Shown here one piece after another: positions 25,074 to 33,935 of a DNA stretch of 64,000 bases; positions within the stretch are counted from its first letter, which is position 1; every line of letters begins with the position of its first letter. Below the pieces are notes generated by a model. The model saw only the letters and a program-made list of their open reading frames with translations, ran no database searches and was not told the DNA's origin. This stretch comes from Pseudonocardia sediminis. Its GTDB lineage: Bacteria > Actinomycetota > Actinomycetes > Mycobacteriales > Pseudonocardiaceae. The stretch lies in assembly GCF_004217185.1 (NCBI RefSeq), contig NZ_SHKL01000001.1:62001-126000 (forward strand), in the 5' to 3' direction. The position numbers were made by a program, and so were the translations under genes.

Positions 25074-26548
25074 GTCTCACCTCCGGCGTCGGTACGCGGG
25101 CGCTGCACGAGCTCGGTGCTGGCCTCGGCGATCGGCGCGCGCGGGGCGGCCGGACGGCGGGGCAGCGGCGCGCGGGCCACGTGCGAGATCCGCAGCAGGA
25201 TCGCGACGAGCGCGTAGTTGGCAACCAGCGACGAGCCGCCGTAGGACAGGAACGGCAGCGTCAGGCCGGTGAGCGGGATCAGCTTGGTGACCCCGCCGAT
25301 GACGACGAAGATCTGCAGCGCGACCGAGAACGACAGCCCGGTGGCCAGCAGCTTGCCGAACGTGTCCCGCACGGCGAGCGCGCTGCGCAGCCCGCGGGTG
25401 ATCAGCACCAGGTAGATGACCAGGATCGCGGCGAGCCCGATCAGGCCGAGCTCCTCGCCGAGCGAGGACCAGATGAAGTCGGACTCGGCGAAGGGCACCA
25501 GGTCCGGTCGTCCGGCACCCAGGCCGCTGCCGCCGACGCCGCCGGTGCCCATCCCGAACAGCGCCTGCCCGAGCTGGTAGCCCGACCCGTCGAAGTCGGC
25601 GAACGGGTCGATCCAGACCTCGACGCGGACCCGGACGTGGTTGAACAGCTGGTAGGCGATCACCGCGCCGCCGACGAAGATCGACAGACCGATGATCATC
25701 CAGGAGACCCGCTCGGTGGCGGTGTAGAGCAGGACCAGTACCAGGCCGAAGAACAGCAGCGAGCTGCCCAGGTCGCGCTCGAACACCAGCACGCCGATCG
25801 AGAGCCCCCACGCGGCCAGCAGCGGCGCGAGGTCCCGGGCGCGGGGGAGCTCCATGCCGAGGAACCGGCGTCCCGCGGTGGAGAGCAGGTTGCGCTTCTG
25901 CACCAGGTACGCGGCGAAGAAGATGATCAGCAGGATCTTGGCGAACTCGCCGGGCTGGATGCCGCCGACGCCGGGGATCCGGATCCAGAGCTTGGCGCCG
26001 TTGACCTCGGAGATCGACGACGGCAGGACGCCCGGGATGGCCAGCAGCACCAGCCCGAGGAAGCCGGCGGTGTAGCCGTAGCGGGCCAGCGTCCGGTGGT
26101 CCTTGACGAGCAGCAGCACCGTGACGAACAGGGCCAGGCCCAGCACCGTCCAGCCGACCTGCAGGCTCACCAGCGCGGACGGGATCTCCCGGCCGAGCAG
26201 CTGAGCGCGGTCGGCCTTGGCCAGGTCCAGCCGATGGATCATCACCAGGCCGATGCCGTTGAGCAGCGCGACCGCGGGCAGGATCAGCGGGTCCGCGTAC
26301 GGGGCCAGGCGGCGCACCGCGAGGTGCGCGCCGGTGAACAGCACCAGGTAGGCCGCACCCAGGTAGAGCAGCGACGTCGTCAGCTGCTGCTCCTGGTTCG
26401 CCTCCACGAGGACGAGCGCACCGGTGGTCAGCACCGCGGCCAGGGCGAGCAGCAGCAGCTCGATCCCACGCCCGGTGGGCAACGGCGGGGCGTCGCCGCC
26501 GGGGGCTCCTGAGGTGGGCTGGGGGGCGGCGTCGGTCGGCGCGGCCAT
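25070..26548 (-). CDS. rodA: SEDS-family peptidoglycan polymerase RodA/FtsW
   Basis: 492 aa from the ATG at 26548, which shares its first base with the pstP stop (TGATG). About twelve membrane helices; SEDS hallmarks include VNGAKLWIRIPGVGGIQPGE, LVFERDLGSSLLFF with the conserved ERD acidic residue, and the C-terminal GLTLPFLSYGGSSLVANY. It polymerises lipid II into glycan strands with the class B PBP encoded next. The Arg-rich C-terminal tail is cytoplasmic and disordered. Confidence 0.95.
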   Translation of the reverse strand: MAAPTDAAPQPTSGAPGGDAPPLPTGRGIELLLLALAAVLTTGALVLVEANQEQQLTTSLLYLGAAYLVLFTGAHLAVRRLAPYADPLILPAVALLNGIGLVMIHRLDLAKADRAQLLGREIPSALVSLQVGWTVLGLALFVTVLLLVKDHRTLARYGYTAGFLGLVLLAIPGVLPSSISEVNGAKLWIRIPGVGGIQPGEFAKILLIIFFAAYLVQKRNLLSTAGRRFLGMELPRARDLAPLLAAWGLSIGVLVFERDLGSSLLFFGLVLVLLYTATERVSWMIIGLSIFVGGAVIAYQLFNHVRVRVEVWIDPFADFDGSGYQLGQALFGMGTGGVGGSGLGAGRPDLVPFAESDFIWSSLGEELGLIGLAAILVIYLVLITRGLRSALAVRDTFGKLLATGLSFSVALQIFVVIGGVTKLIPLTGLTLPFLSYGGSSLVANYALVAILLRISHVARAPLPRRPAAPRAPIAEASTELVQRPRTDAGGET

Positions 26549-27888
26549 CAGCCGGCCAGCCGGCAGTTCTGCCCCGGCTCGGGCCTGACCGCGGGCAGCG
26601 GTGTGGTGGTGACCGGCGGCGCGCCGGGAGCGGGGGGCGGGGTGACGACCGGCGTCGGCGGCGGGTTCAGCGTCGCGCAGAGCGGGAGCAGACGGGCCCG
26701 GAGCCGGTCCACCGTGCTGTGCGCGCCGTCCTGCCCGTCGGAGGACACGATCCCGTCGGTGACCTGGCTGCGCACGGTCTGCGGCAGGTCGTTCAGGTCG
26801 ATGTCGGAGGTCTCGGCGACGTTCTGCAGCGGGATGCCCAGCACGGAGCCGCGCACCCCCTGGTAGATCGCGACCCTCTCCTGGTCCACCCCGACGTAGT
26901 ACTGCTGCATGACGAGCGTGCGGGCCAGCCACACCCCGAGACCCAGCACGACGAGCACGCCGAGGACGGCGGCGGCCGGCCGCAGCCCGCGCTTGCGCCG
27001 CTCCTGGGGGCGCGCCTCCGGCTCGATCCGGACGGGCGCGGTGCGCGGCAGCGTGGTCGCCGCCGCCCGGGAGGCCGACGTGTTGTGCGCCGTGCCGTCG
27101 TAGTCGCCGGAGTCGCTGCGGTGGTTGCGCCCGGCCGAGCCGCCGATGATCGGGGCGTCGTCGCCGTAGTCGACGTCGACGACGTCGGCCACGATGCAGG
27201 TGATGTTGTCCGGGCCGCCGCCGCGCAGGGCGAGCTCGATCAGCCGGTCCGCGCACTCGCGGGGGTCGGGGTAGTCGAACAGCGTGTCCCGCAGGGTGTC
27301 GTCGCTGACCGGGCCGGACAGGCCGTCCGAGCAGAGCAGGTACCGGTCGCCGGCGCGGGCCTCGCGGATCGTCAGCTTGGGGTCGACGTCCTGGCCGGTG
27401 ATGGCGCGCAGCAGCAGCGACCGCTGCGGGTGCGTGTGCGCCTCCTCCTCGGTGATCCGGCCCTCGTCGATCAGCGACTGGACGAACGTGTCGTCCTTGG
27501 TGATCTGGGCGAAGTCGTCACCGCGCAGCTGGTAGCAGCGGGAGTCGCCGACGTGCACCATGCCGAGCCGGGAGCCGGCGAACAGGATCGCGGTCAGCGT
27601 CGTGCCCATGCCCTCGAGGTCCGGGGCGTCGGCGACGTGCCGGCTGATCGCGTCGTTGCCCTCGTGGGTGGCCTCGCGCAGCTCGGCCAGCAGGTCGTCA
27701 CCGGGGACGTCGTCGTCGAGCGGGGCGAGGGCGGAGATGACCAGGGAGGACGCGACCTCCCCGGCGGCGTGGCCGCCCATGCCGTCGGCCAGGGCCAGCA
27801 GACGAGGACCCGCGTAGACGGCGTCCTGGTTGTTCTGCCGGACCAGCCCGCGGTCACTGCGGGCCGAGTAGCGCAGCACCAATGTCAC
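26548..27888 (-). CDS. pstP: PP2C-family Ser/Thr phosphatase PstP
   Basis: 446 aa. The PPM phosphatase domain (about 5-235) has the metal-binding DGMGGH and DG/GGxDN motifs (ALADGMGGHAAGEVAS; LCSDGLSG; ALRGGGPDNITCIV). A basic linker leads to one membrane helix (about 300-322) and a short outer domain ending in a Pro-rich tail. It reverses PknA/PknB phosphorylation. The gene order fhaB-pstP-rodA is conserved across actinobacteria, and the stop overlaps rodA. Confidence 0.95.
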   Translation of the reverse strand: MTLVLRYSARSDRGLVRQNNQDAVYAGPRLLALADGMGGHAAGEVASSLVISALAPLDDDVPGDDLLAELREATHEGNDAISRHVADAPDLEGMGTTLTAILFAGSRLGMVHVGDSRCYQLRGDDFAQITKDDTFVQSLIDEGRITEEEAHTHPQRSLLLRAITGQDVDPKLTIREARAGDRYLLCSDGLSGPVSDDTLRDTLFDYPDPRECADRLIELALRGGGPDNITCIVADVVDVDYGDDAPIIGGSAGRNHRSDSGDYDGTAHNTSASRAAATTLPRTAPVRIEPEARPQERRKRGLRPAAAVLGVLVVLGLGVWLARTLVMQQYYVGVDQERVAIYQGVRGSVLGIPLQNVAETSDIDLNDLPQTVRSQVTDGIVSSDGQDGAHSTVDRLRARLLPLCATLNPPPTPVVTPPPAPGAPPVTTTPLPAVRPEPGQNCRLAG

Positions 27889-27978
27889 GGGGCGGCTCCG
27901 GCTTCGGTCGGGGCTCGTGGTGCAGGCGGTCGCGACGCCGTCATGTTCGAGATCGTCCTCGGGGCCATGATCGGATCG

Positions 27979-28440
27979 TCATGATCGCAGCTCGATCACC
28001 GTCTTGCCGATGCGGACCGGGACCCCCAGCGGGACCCGGGTGGGCCCGGTGACCTTAGCCCGCTCGAGATACGTGCCGTTCGTCGACCCGAGGTCCTCGA
28101 CGTACCACTCCTCGCCCTGCTGCGAGATCCGCGCGTGCCTGGTGGAGGCGTAGTCGTCGTCGAGCTTCAAGGTCGAGTCGTCGGCCCGTCCGATCAGGAT
28201 CGGGCGGGAGTCGAGCGTGATCCGGCTGCCGGCCAGCGGGCCCTGGGTGACCAGGAGCTGCCGCGGCGCGCGGCTGCGCCCACCGGTCTTGACCTTCCCG
28301 CGGGAACGGCCGGGCAGGACCGCACGCAGCCCGGAGGCCGCGTACAGGTCGGACCGCACCACCTGCAGGGCGAGCAGCACGAACAACCAGAGCAGGGCCA
28401 GGAAGCCACCTCTGGTCAGCTGAAGCACCAGCTCCGGCAC
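27979..28440 (-). CDS. fhaB: FHA-domain membrane protein FhaB (FipA)
   Basis: 153 aa. An N-terminal membrane helix (about 8-28, RGGFLALLWLFVLLALQVV) is followed by a basic linker and a C-terminal FHA domain (about 75-150) with the phosphothreonine-binding GRADDSTLKL, STRHARI and LGSTNGTYL motifs. It docks phosphorylated PknA/PknB targets; in mycobacteria FhaB/FipA links FtsZ and FtsQ. It lies 90 nt upstream of pstP in the same operon. Confidence 0.93.
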   Translation of the reverse strand: MPELVLQLTRGGFLALLWLFVLLALQVVRSDLYAASGLRAVLPGRSRGKVKTGGRSRAPRQLLVTQGPLAGSRITLDSRPILIGRADDSTLKLDDDYASTRHARISQQGEEWYVEDLGSTNGTYLERAKVTGPTRVPLGVPVRIGKTVIELRS

Positions 28441-28562
28441 TCACCGCTCGCTTTCGGGTTCGGGGCCGACGACGGCGCAGGGACTCCCTGCCCGCCGCCG
28501 CGACCTCGCGTTCGTTCTCCTCCGGCCCGTGTGGACCGGAGGCTGCGCCGTGTCGGGCGGAC

Positions 28563-29903
28563 TCAGCCCTGGGTCCGGAAGACCAGGCTGGAGTGCCCGA
28601 CCCGGATCACGTCGCCGTCGGTGAGCTGGCAGCTCTGCACCGGGCTGTTGTTGACGGTGGTCCCGTTCGTCGACCCCAGGTCGTTCAGGGTCGCGACCTG
28701 GCCGTCCCAGGTGACCTCCAGGTGCCGCCGGGAGACCCCGGTGTCGGGCAGCCGGAAGTTCGAGTCCTGGCCGCGGCCGATGACGTGGGTGCCCTCGGCG
28801 AGCTGGTAGTTGCGGTTCGACCCGTCGTCGAGGATCAGCATCGCGGCGAGCGCCTGCTGCGCGCCCCACCCGCCCTGCTGGTAGCCGCCGCCGTCGTAGC
28901 CCTGGTCGTAGCCGCCCTGCTGGCCGTAGCCGGGCTGCTGCCCGTACCCGCCCTGCTGGTAGCCGCCGCCGTCGTAGCCCTGGTCGTAGCCCTGCTGGCC
29001 GTAACCGGGCTGCTGGCCGCCGTACCCGGGCTGGGCGTAGCCCTGCTGGCCGTAGCCGCCCTGCTGGTAGCCGCCGCCGTCGTAGCCCTGGTCGTAGCCC
29101 TGCTGGCCGTAACCGGGCTGCTGGCCGTAGCCGCCCTGGCCCTGGTCGTAACCCTGGCCCTGGTCGTAGCCCTGCTGCGGGTAGCCGCCGCCGTAGCCCT
29201 GCTGGCCGTACCCGGGCTGCTGGCCGTAGCCCTGCTGCCCCTGGTCGTAGCCCTGCTGGCCGTAGCCGGGCTGGCCGTAGCCGCCCTGCTGGTCGTAACC
29301 GGGCTGGCCGCCGTAGCCCTGGCCCTGCTGGTCGTAGCCGGGCTGCTGGCCGTAGCCCTGCTGCTGTCCGCGCTCCTGCTCGTACCCGGGAGGGGCGTAG
29401 GTCTGCTGGCCGTATCCGCCGGGGGCGCCACGGTCGTAGCCGTACTGCCCGTTCTCCTCGGGGTGGCCCGGTTGCTGGCTCATGGGTGCTTCTCCTGCGG
29501 TGCGAGCTCTGATGGCGGCCCGACGGGAAGCGTCGGGGTCGACAGCCGAGCGGGTGCGGAACTGTCCCGTGTGCAGCGCCTCGGAGCGCTCCAGAAAGAC
29601 TACGACCTCACCGTAGGTATCCCATCCCTGGTCGGTGAGTTCTGTCGCGACGTGCGACGAGAGGCTGTGGATGATCTGGTCCTGGTCATCCGCCATCCGG
29701 TCGAGATCGGACGGACTGAGCATCACGGTGTACCGGTTGGGCGCCAGCAGGCGTCCTCCGGCGAGCTGCTCGATGTGGTCCTCGGCTTCCCTCAGCAGTG
29801 CCTGTGCGACTTCCTGTGGGACGACACTGCCTCCGAAGACCCGCGCGAAAACGTCTCCGACCATCCCTTGGAGACGCCGCTCGAAGCGGTCCACGCGACC
29901 CAA
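28563..29903 (-). CDS. fhaA: FHA-domain protein FhaA with DUF3662 and Gln/Gly/Tyr repeat linker
   Basis: 446 aa from a TTG start at 29903. It was chosen because GGAGGAG ends 6 nt upstream and the protein then begins [19 protein letters not shown], as in known FhaA; a GTG at 29894 is the fallback. Domains: DUF3662 (about 1-120), a low-complexity region of about 200 residues built of [14 protein letters not shown] units, and an FHA domain (about 355-446; [26 protein letters not shown]). FhaA regulates lipid II export and polar growth via phospho-MviN in mycobacteria. First gene of the kinase operon. Confidence 0.94.
   Translation of the reverse strand: MGRVDRFERRLQGMVGDVFARVFGGSVVPQEVAQALLREAEDHIEQLAGGRLLAPNRYTVMLSPSDLDRMADDQDQIIHSLSSHVATELTDQGWDTYGEVVVFLERSEALHTGQFRTRSAVDPDASRRAAIRARTAGEAPMSQQPGHPEENGQYGYDRGAPGGYGQQTYAPPGYEQERGQQQGYGQQPGYDQQGQGYGGQPGYDQQGGYGQPGYGQQGYDQGQQGYGQQPGYGQQGYGGGYPQQGYDQGQGYDQGQGGYGQQPGYGQQGYDQGYDGGGYQQGGYGQQGYAQPGYGGQQPGYGQQGYDQGYDGGGYQQGGYGQQPGYGQQGGYDQGYDGGGYQQGGWGAQQALAAMLILDDGSNRNYQLAEGTHVIGRGQDSNFRLPDTGVSRRHLEVTWDGQVATLNDLGSTNGTTVNNSPVQSCQLTDGDVIRVGHSSLVFRTQG
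28860..29450. repeat. Coding tandem repeats in fhaA
   Basis: Imperfect repeats of Gly, Tyr, Gln, Asp and Pro codons. A larger block encoding [15 protein letters not shown] appears three times at about 28870-28913, 28948-28991 and 29056-29099 with near-identical nucleotides. This points to recent internal duplication. Confidence 0.75.
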
Positions 29904-30051
29904 ACGATCTCCTCCGTCCGTAATCGGCGTGTCGATGACGACCCCGATCGTATCTGTGCTACCCGCCGCGCCTGCCGACCCCCGGACGTTCGCCGATGCC
30001 GACCCCCCTGCGCGGACCGTTCTACAGGGGGTGCTAGTTTTTCTTCCGCCA

Positions 30052-30134
30052 GGGCGAGTGGCGGAATGGCAGACGCGCACGGTTCAGGTCCGTGTGTCCG
30101 AAAGGACGTGAGGGTTCAACTCCCTCCTCGCCCA
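30052..30134 (+). tRNA. tRNA-Leu (anticodon CAG)
   Basis: 83-nt type-II tRNA. The acceptor stem GGGCGAG pairs with CTCGCCC (30127-30133) with discriminator A. The anticodon stem CACGG/CCGTG encloses TTCAGGT, with CAG at 30085-30087; there is a long variable arm (TGTCCGAAAGGACG) and the T-loop GGTTCAACTCC. CCA is not encoded. A leucine tRNA beside fhaA is also found in M. tuberculosis (leuT). Confidence 0.96.
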
Positions 30135-30243
30135 CACATCACCTCTCTTCGATCTCCTCCTCTCTGGGGGAGATCTTTCTCCGTTCCGGTCACCGGCGCC
30201 ATCGCACGGTCGCGGGACGCGGTCACTCTTCCGAGTATCCGCC

Positions 30244-30900
30244 TCACCCCGGACCGCTGTCACGGTCACGCAGCGCTCGTCGATCCGGGTGGTCGGCCAT
30301 CACCAGGACGTCGGCCGACCCGATCGGGTCGCGCTCGTCCTCGTAGCGCGCGAACGCCTCCAGCATCCACCGGTCGTCGCCGGGCAGGTGCCGGGCCAGC
30401 GCCGCGGCGGCCATCCGCAGGTGGACCGTCAGCTCGCAGTCCAGCCCGCGCCCGAGAAGCCGCGCGCCGGCCAGCAGCACGACTCCGTCGTCGCCGATCG
30501 GCTGCGGGCGGTCCCGGTAGGACCGGTCCCGGTCGGCGTCCCACAGCCGCGGGAGCACCATCCCGGACCCGTCGCCGGCCGCGGGGCCGAGCACCTCGCG
30601 TCGCAGGGCGGACTCGTCGAGCCACCCGTCGAGGAACATGTCCGGGTCGGTGTGCCCGAGCTCCAGACGCACCGACGCCGGGCGCAGGTAGTCCCCGGCG
30701 TCGACGACCACGGCCGCCCGCCCGCGCAGGCGCACCCGTTCCGCGACGTCGTCGGCCAGCTCGCGGGGTGCGGCGGGGGCGGGCCCGTCGACGAGCACCC
30801 GCACCCGCCCGGGGAGCCCGCACGCCCGTTCGGTGACGTGGTCGGCCAGCGCGCTCGCGTCCATCGGGCGGAACGCGCCTCCCGCTCGGCGCTCGGCCAT
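30244..30900 (-). CDS. Uridine-kinase-like protein with degenerate P-loop
   Basis: 218 aa from the ATG at 30900, with GGGAGG about 8 nt upstream. The layout (VRVLVDGPAPAAP, then VVVDAGDYLRPASVRLELGH, FLDGWLDESALRREVL, and LLAGARLLGRGLDCELTVHL) follows nucleoside/uridine kinase-like P-loop proteins. The expected Walker A G-x4-GK-S/T is replaced by DGPAPAAP without the lysine, so catalysis as a normal kinase is doubtful. Function unknown. Divergent from the IclR regulator. Confidence 0.65.
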   Translation of the reverse strand: MAERRAGGAFRPMDASALADHVTERACGLPGRVRVLVDGPAPAAPRELADDVAERVRLRGRAAVVVDAGDYLRPASVRLELGHTDPDMFLDGWLDESALRREVLGPAAGDGSGMVLPRLWDADRDRSYRDRPQPIGDDGVVLLAGARLLGRGLDCELTVHLRMAAAALARHLPGDDRWMLEAFARYEDERDPIGSADVLVMADHPDRRALRDRDSGPG

Positions 30901-30966
30901 CGGCGCGTACCTCCCTCGGCTTCCGTGGTCCTTGTCCCGCCGCGGCGGGTGACCAACACTAGGTGG

Positions 30967-31749
30967 GTGAACCCGGACGAGCCCGGCGCAGGCGGCTCGT
31001 TGCGGCGTGCGCTGCGGATCGTCGAGGCCGTCGCGGACGCCGGCGACGGGGTGACGGCGAAGGCGATCGCCCGCCGTCTCTCCACACCGCTGCCGACGGT
31101 CTACCGGGTGCTGGGCACGCTGGTCGAGGAGGGCTACCTGGTCCGGCTGCACGCGGTGCGCGGCTACGGGCTGGGCTACCGGGTGGTCGACCTCTACCGC
31201 GGCCTGACCGACCAGATCGTGCCCCCGCTCGCGGTGCGTGAGCTGATCGGCGAGCTGCACTCCGAGATCGGCGCCGCGACCTACCTGGTGGTGCTGCGCG
31301 ACACCGATGTGGTGGTCGCACACGCCGACTCCTGCACCGCGCACCCGGGCGTCCCCGGGCTCCGGGTGGGCGAGCCCGTCCCCGGGCACGCGACGGCGCT
31401 GGGCAAGGCCGTGCTGGCGCACCTGGACCCCGGACGCCTGGCCGACGTGCTCACCCGCTCCGGCACCGAGGCGCGGACGGCGCACACGATGACCGAGCGG
31501 CGCCTGATCGACCGCGAGCTGCTGCGGGTCCGCTCGGCCGGCGTCGCCGTGGAGGTGGAGGAGTTCCGGCGCGGCACGGCCGGGATCGCGCTGCCGCTGC
31601 ACGCCGGCGGCCGGGTCGCGGCCCTGGGGGTCTCGGTGAGCCGCGCGGAGTTCGGCACCCGGCGCTGGGAGCTCGAACGCGCCGTCCGCGACGCGGCCGG
31701 GCCCCTGATCCGCCAGCTCTCCGGCCCCGGCGCCGCAGCCTCCGGCTGA
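30967..31749 (+). CDS. IclR family transcriptional regulator
   Basis: 260 aa from the GTG at 30967. The N-terminal winged helix-turn-helix spans about 10-70 (LRRALRIVEAVADAG, AKAIARRLSTPLPTVYRVLGTLVEEGYLVR). The C-terminal IclR effector domain includes HATALGKAVLAHLD and GIALPLHAGGRVAALGVS. It controls catabolic genes in response to a small acid ligand; the target is unknown, with the divergent kinase-like gene and the nearby oxidoreductase as first candidates. The leader is very short and lacks a strong Shine-Dalgarno, so a near-leaderless transcript is possible. Confidence 0.87.
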   Translation: MNPDEPGAGGSLRRALRIVEAVADAGDGVTAKAIARRLSTPLPTVYRVLGTLVEEGYLVRLHAVRGYGLGYRVVDLYRGLTDQIVPPLAVRELIGELHSEIGAATYLVVLRDTDVVVAHADSCTAHPGVPGLRVGEPVPGHATALGKAVLAHLDPGRLADVLTRSGTEARTAHTMTERRLIDRELLRVRSAGVAVEVEEFRRGTAGIALPLHAGGRVAALGVSVSRAEFGTRRWELERAVRDAAGPLIRQLSGPGAAASG

Positions 31750-31760
31750 GCCCGCCCGGT

Positions 31761-32603
31761 TCAGGCGCGGACGAGCTCGGCCAGGCCGTCGAGCTCGCGG
31801 AGGGTGGCGGCCGCGTCGTCACCGGAGTCGGTCAGCTCGAACAGCACCCGGTCGACGCCGGCGTCGGCGTAGGAGGCCAGTGCGGCCGCCTTCGGTGCGG
31901 CGCCGTAGAGCGTCACCGGGATGTGCCCGCGGCCGGCGTCGGTGGCACGGCGCTGCAGCTCGGCGGTGCGCTCGGCGAACGCGCCGAGCTCGGAGGCCCG
32001 CACCCGCAGCGGTATCCAGCCGTCGCCGTGCGAGAGGACCCGGTCCAGCACCGTCGGCCCGCCGCCGCCGATCAGCACCGGCGGCACGCGGGTCGGCTTC
32101 GGGTAGGACCACACCGGGGAGAACGAGACGAACTCGCCGTCGAACCCGGCCTCGTCCTGCGTCCACAGTGCCCGCAGCGCCTCGAGCCGCTCCAGCATCT
32201 CCGCGGTCCTCCTCCCGGACACGACCCCGTGGTGCTCCATCTCCTCGACGTTCCACCCGGGTCCGACGCCGAACTCGAACCGGCCGCCCGCGATCCGGTC
32301 CAGGCTCGCGACCTCCTTGGCCAGGTTGATCGGGTGGTGCTGGTTGACCAGCGACACCGCCGTCCCGAGCACCACCCGCTCCGTCACCGCGGCCATCGCG
32401 CCGAGGGCGACGAACGGGTCGTAGGTGTGGGCGTAGCGCCGCGGCAGGTCGCCGCCGCCGGGCCACGGGGAGCGGCGGCTCGCCGGGATGTGGGTGTGCT
32501 CGGTGAGGAACAGCGACTCGAAGCCGCGTTCCTCGACCCCGCGGGCCAGGTCCAGCGGGGCGATGCCGTAGTCGGTCAGGAACGTGACGACGCCGATGTC
32601 CAT
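31761..32603 (-). CDS. LLM-class F420-dependent oxidoreductase
   Basis: 280 aa from the ATG at 32603 (MDIGVVTFLTDYG). Luciferase-like TIM-barrel fold: LFLTEHTHIPASRRSPW, LGTAVSLVNQHHPINLAKEVASLD, GRFEFGVGPGWNVEEMEHHG and PPVLIGGGGPTVLDRV are typical of actinobacterial F420-dependent members. It would transfer hydride between reduced F420 (or FMN) and an unknown substrate. Divergent from a MetE-like gene, with a strong palindrome in the 112-nt gap. Confidence 0.87.
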   Translation of the reverse strand: MDIGVVTFLTDYGIAPLDLARGVEERGFESLFLTEHTHIPASRRSPWPGGGDLPRRYAHTYDPFVALGAMAAVTERVVLGTAVSLVNQHHPINLAKEVASLDRIAGGRFEFGVGPGWNVEEMEHHGVVSGRRTAEMLERLEALRALWTQDEAGFDGEFVSFSPVWSYPKPTRVPPVLIGGGGPTVLDRVLSHGDGWIPLRVRASELGAFAERTAELQRRATDAGRGHIPVTLYGAAPKAAALASYADAGVDRVLFELTDSGDDAAATLRELDGLAELVRA

Positions 32604-32651
32604 GCCGATCACTGTCCCATCCGCCGGACCGCCCGAGGGCCTCGTCGTCGG

Positions 32652-32679
32652 ACGGTCTTTCCGTCTGACGGAAGACCGT
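32652..32679. promoter_or_regulatory. Long near-perfect palindrome between divergent genes
   Basis: ACGGTCTT-t-CCGTC-t-GACGG-AAGACCGT: 13 paired positions around a single central T, with one unpaired T in the left arm. Placed 50 nt from the oxidoreductase start and 37 nt from the MetE-like start. Candidate operator for both. Confidence 0.5.
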
Positions 32680-32715
32680 GGGGCGGTCATGCGTCCGCGG
32701 CGATACGTTCCCCCC

Positions 32716-33852
32716 ATGCAGGGCACAACGGAGAGCCTCACCCGCACCGACCCGCCGTTCCGCGCCGACCACGTCGGCAGCCTGCTCCGGCCCCCGGAGC
32801 TGCTCGCGGCCCGTGCCGAGCACGCCGCCGGACGTCTCGACGACGCCGGCCTGCGCGCCGCCGAGGACGCCGCGGTCACCGGCGTCGTCGCGCTGCAGGA
32901 GGAGATCGGCCTGCGCTCGGCCACCGACGGCGAGTTCCGCCGCACGTCGTGGCACATGGACTTCATCTACCGCCTCGGCGGCATCAGCAAGACCGGCGAC
33001 AAGCTGGAGGTGAAGATGCGCAACGCCTCCGGCGCGAACAACTTCACCTCGGCCGGGATGGCGGTGACCGGGAAGGTCGGGCTGGAGAAGCCGATCTTCG
33101 CGCAGGACTTCTCCTACCTCGCCTCGCAGGTCCGCACCGCGACGCCGAAGCTCACCATCCCGTCGCCGAGCATGGTCTACGCCCGCGGCGGGTCCGCCGT
33201 GATCGACCGGGAGGTCTACCCGGACCTCGAGGAGTTCTGGGCCGATCTCTCCGGCGCCTACGCCGACCAGATCGCCGCGATGCACGGCCTCGGCTGCCGC
33301 TACCTGCAGCTCGACGACACGGCGCTGGCCTACCTCAACGACCCCGCGCACCGGGCCGACCTCGCCGAGAAGGGCGACGACCCGGAGACCCAGCACCTGC
33401 GCTACATCAAGCAGATCAATGCGGCGATCGCCGACCGGCCGGCGGACATGTGGATCACCACCCACATGTGCCGCGGCAACTACCGCTCGTCCTGGGCGGC
33501 CGAGGGCGGCTACGACCACGTGGCCGAGGCGCTGTTCGGCGAGCTGGCCGTGGACGGCTTCTTCTGCGAGTTCGACGACGAGCGCTCCGGCGGGTTCGAG
33601 CCGCTGCGGTTCGTACCGAAGGGCAAGCAGGTCGTGCTCGGGCTGGTCACCACGAAGACCGGCGACCTCGAGGACGCCGACGCGCTCAAGCGCCGGATCG
33701 ACGAGGCCGCGAAGTACGTCCCGCTCGACCAGCTCTGCCTGTCGCCGCAGTGCGGGTTCTCCTCCACGGTGGAGGGCAACTCGCTGAGCGTGGACCAGGA
33801 GAAGGCCAAGCTGGCGTTGATCGCACAGGTCGCCGCGGACGTCTGGGGCTGA
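32716..33852 (+). CDS. Cobalamin-independent methionine synthase C-terminal-like protein (MetE II type)
   Basis: 378 aa from the ATG at 32716. A single TIM barrel like the catalytic half of MetE. FRADHVGSLLRPPEL opens the family, zinc ligands are predicted at H250 and C252 (THMCRGN) and C346 (SPQCGFSS), and LQLDDTALAYL carries the acidic residues. It lacks the N-terminal half of full MetE (about 750 aa), so it resembles YxjG/YxjH-type methyltransferases that may use other methyl donors or thiols. A hairpin terminator follows. Confidence 0.82.
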   Translation: MQGTTESLTRTDPPFRADHVGSLLRPPELLAARAEHAAGRLDDAGLRAAEDAAVTGVVALQEEIGLRSATDGEFRRTSWHMDFIYRLGGISKTGDKLEVKMRNASGANNFTSAGMAVTGKVGLEKPIFAQDFSYLASQVRTATPKLTIPSPSMVYARGGSAVIDREVYPDLEEFWADLSGAYADQIAAMHGLGCRYLQLDDTALAYLNDPAHRADLAEKGDDPETQHLRYIKQINAAIADRPADMWITTHMCRGNYRSSWAAEGGYDHVAEALFGELAVDGFFCEFDDERSGGFEPLRFVPKGKQVVLGLVTTKTGDLEDADALKRRIDEAAKYVPLDQLCLSPQCGFSSTVEGNSLSVDQEKAKLALIAQVAADVWG

Positions 33853-33855
33853 GCC

Positions 33856-33909
33856 GGGGCCGGGCCGCACCACCGGTGTCGCTCGCGGGTCACGAGCAGG
33901 CCCGGCCCC
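33856..33909 (+). terminator. Hairpin terminator
   Basis: Perfect 11-bp arms GGGGCCGGGCC (33856-33866) and GGCCCGGCCCC (33899-33909), starting 3 nt after the MetE-like stop. The loop is 32 nt. Confidence 0.55.
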
Positions 33910-33935
33910 ACCCTGCCGCGCGCTAGCCTCGCCCG

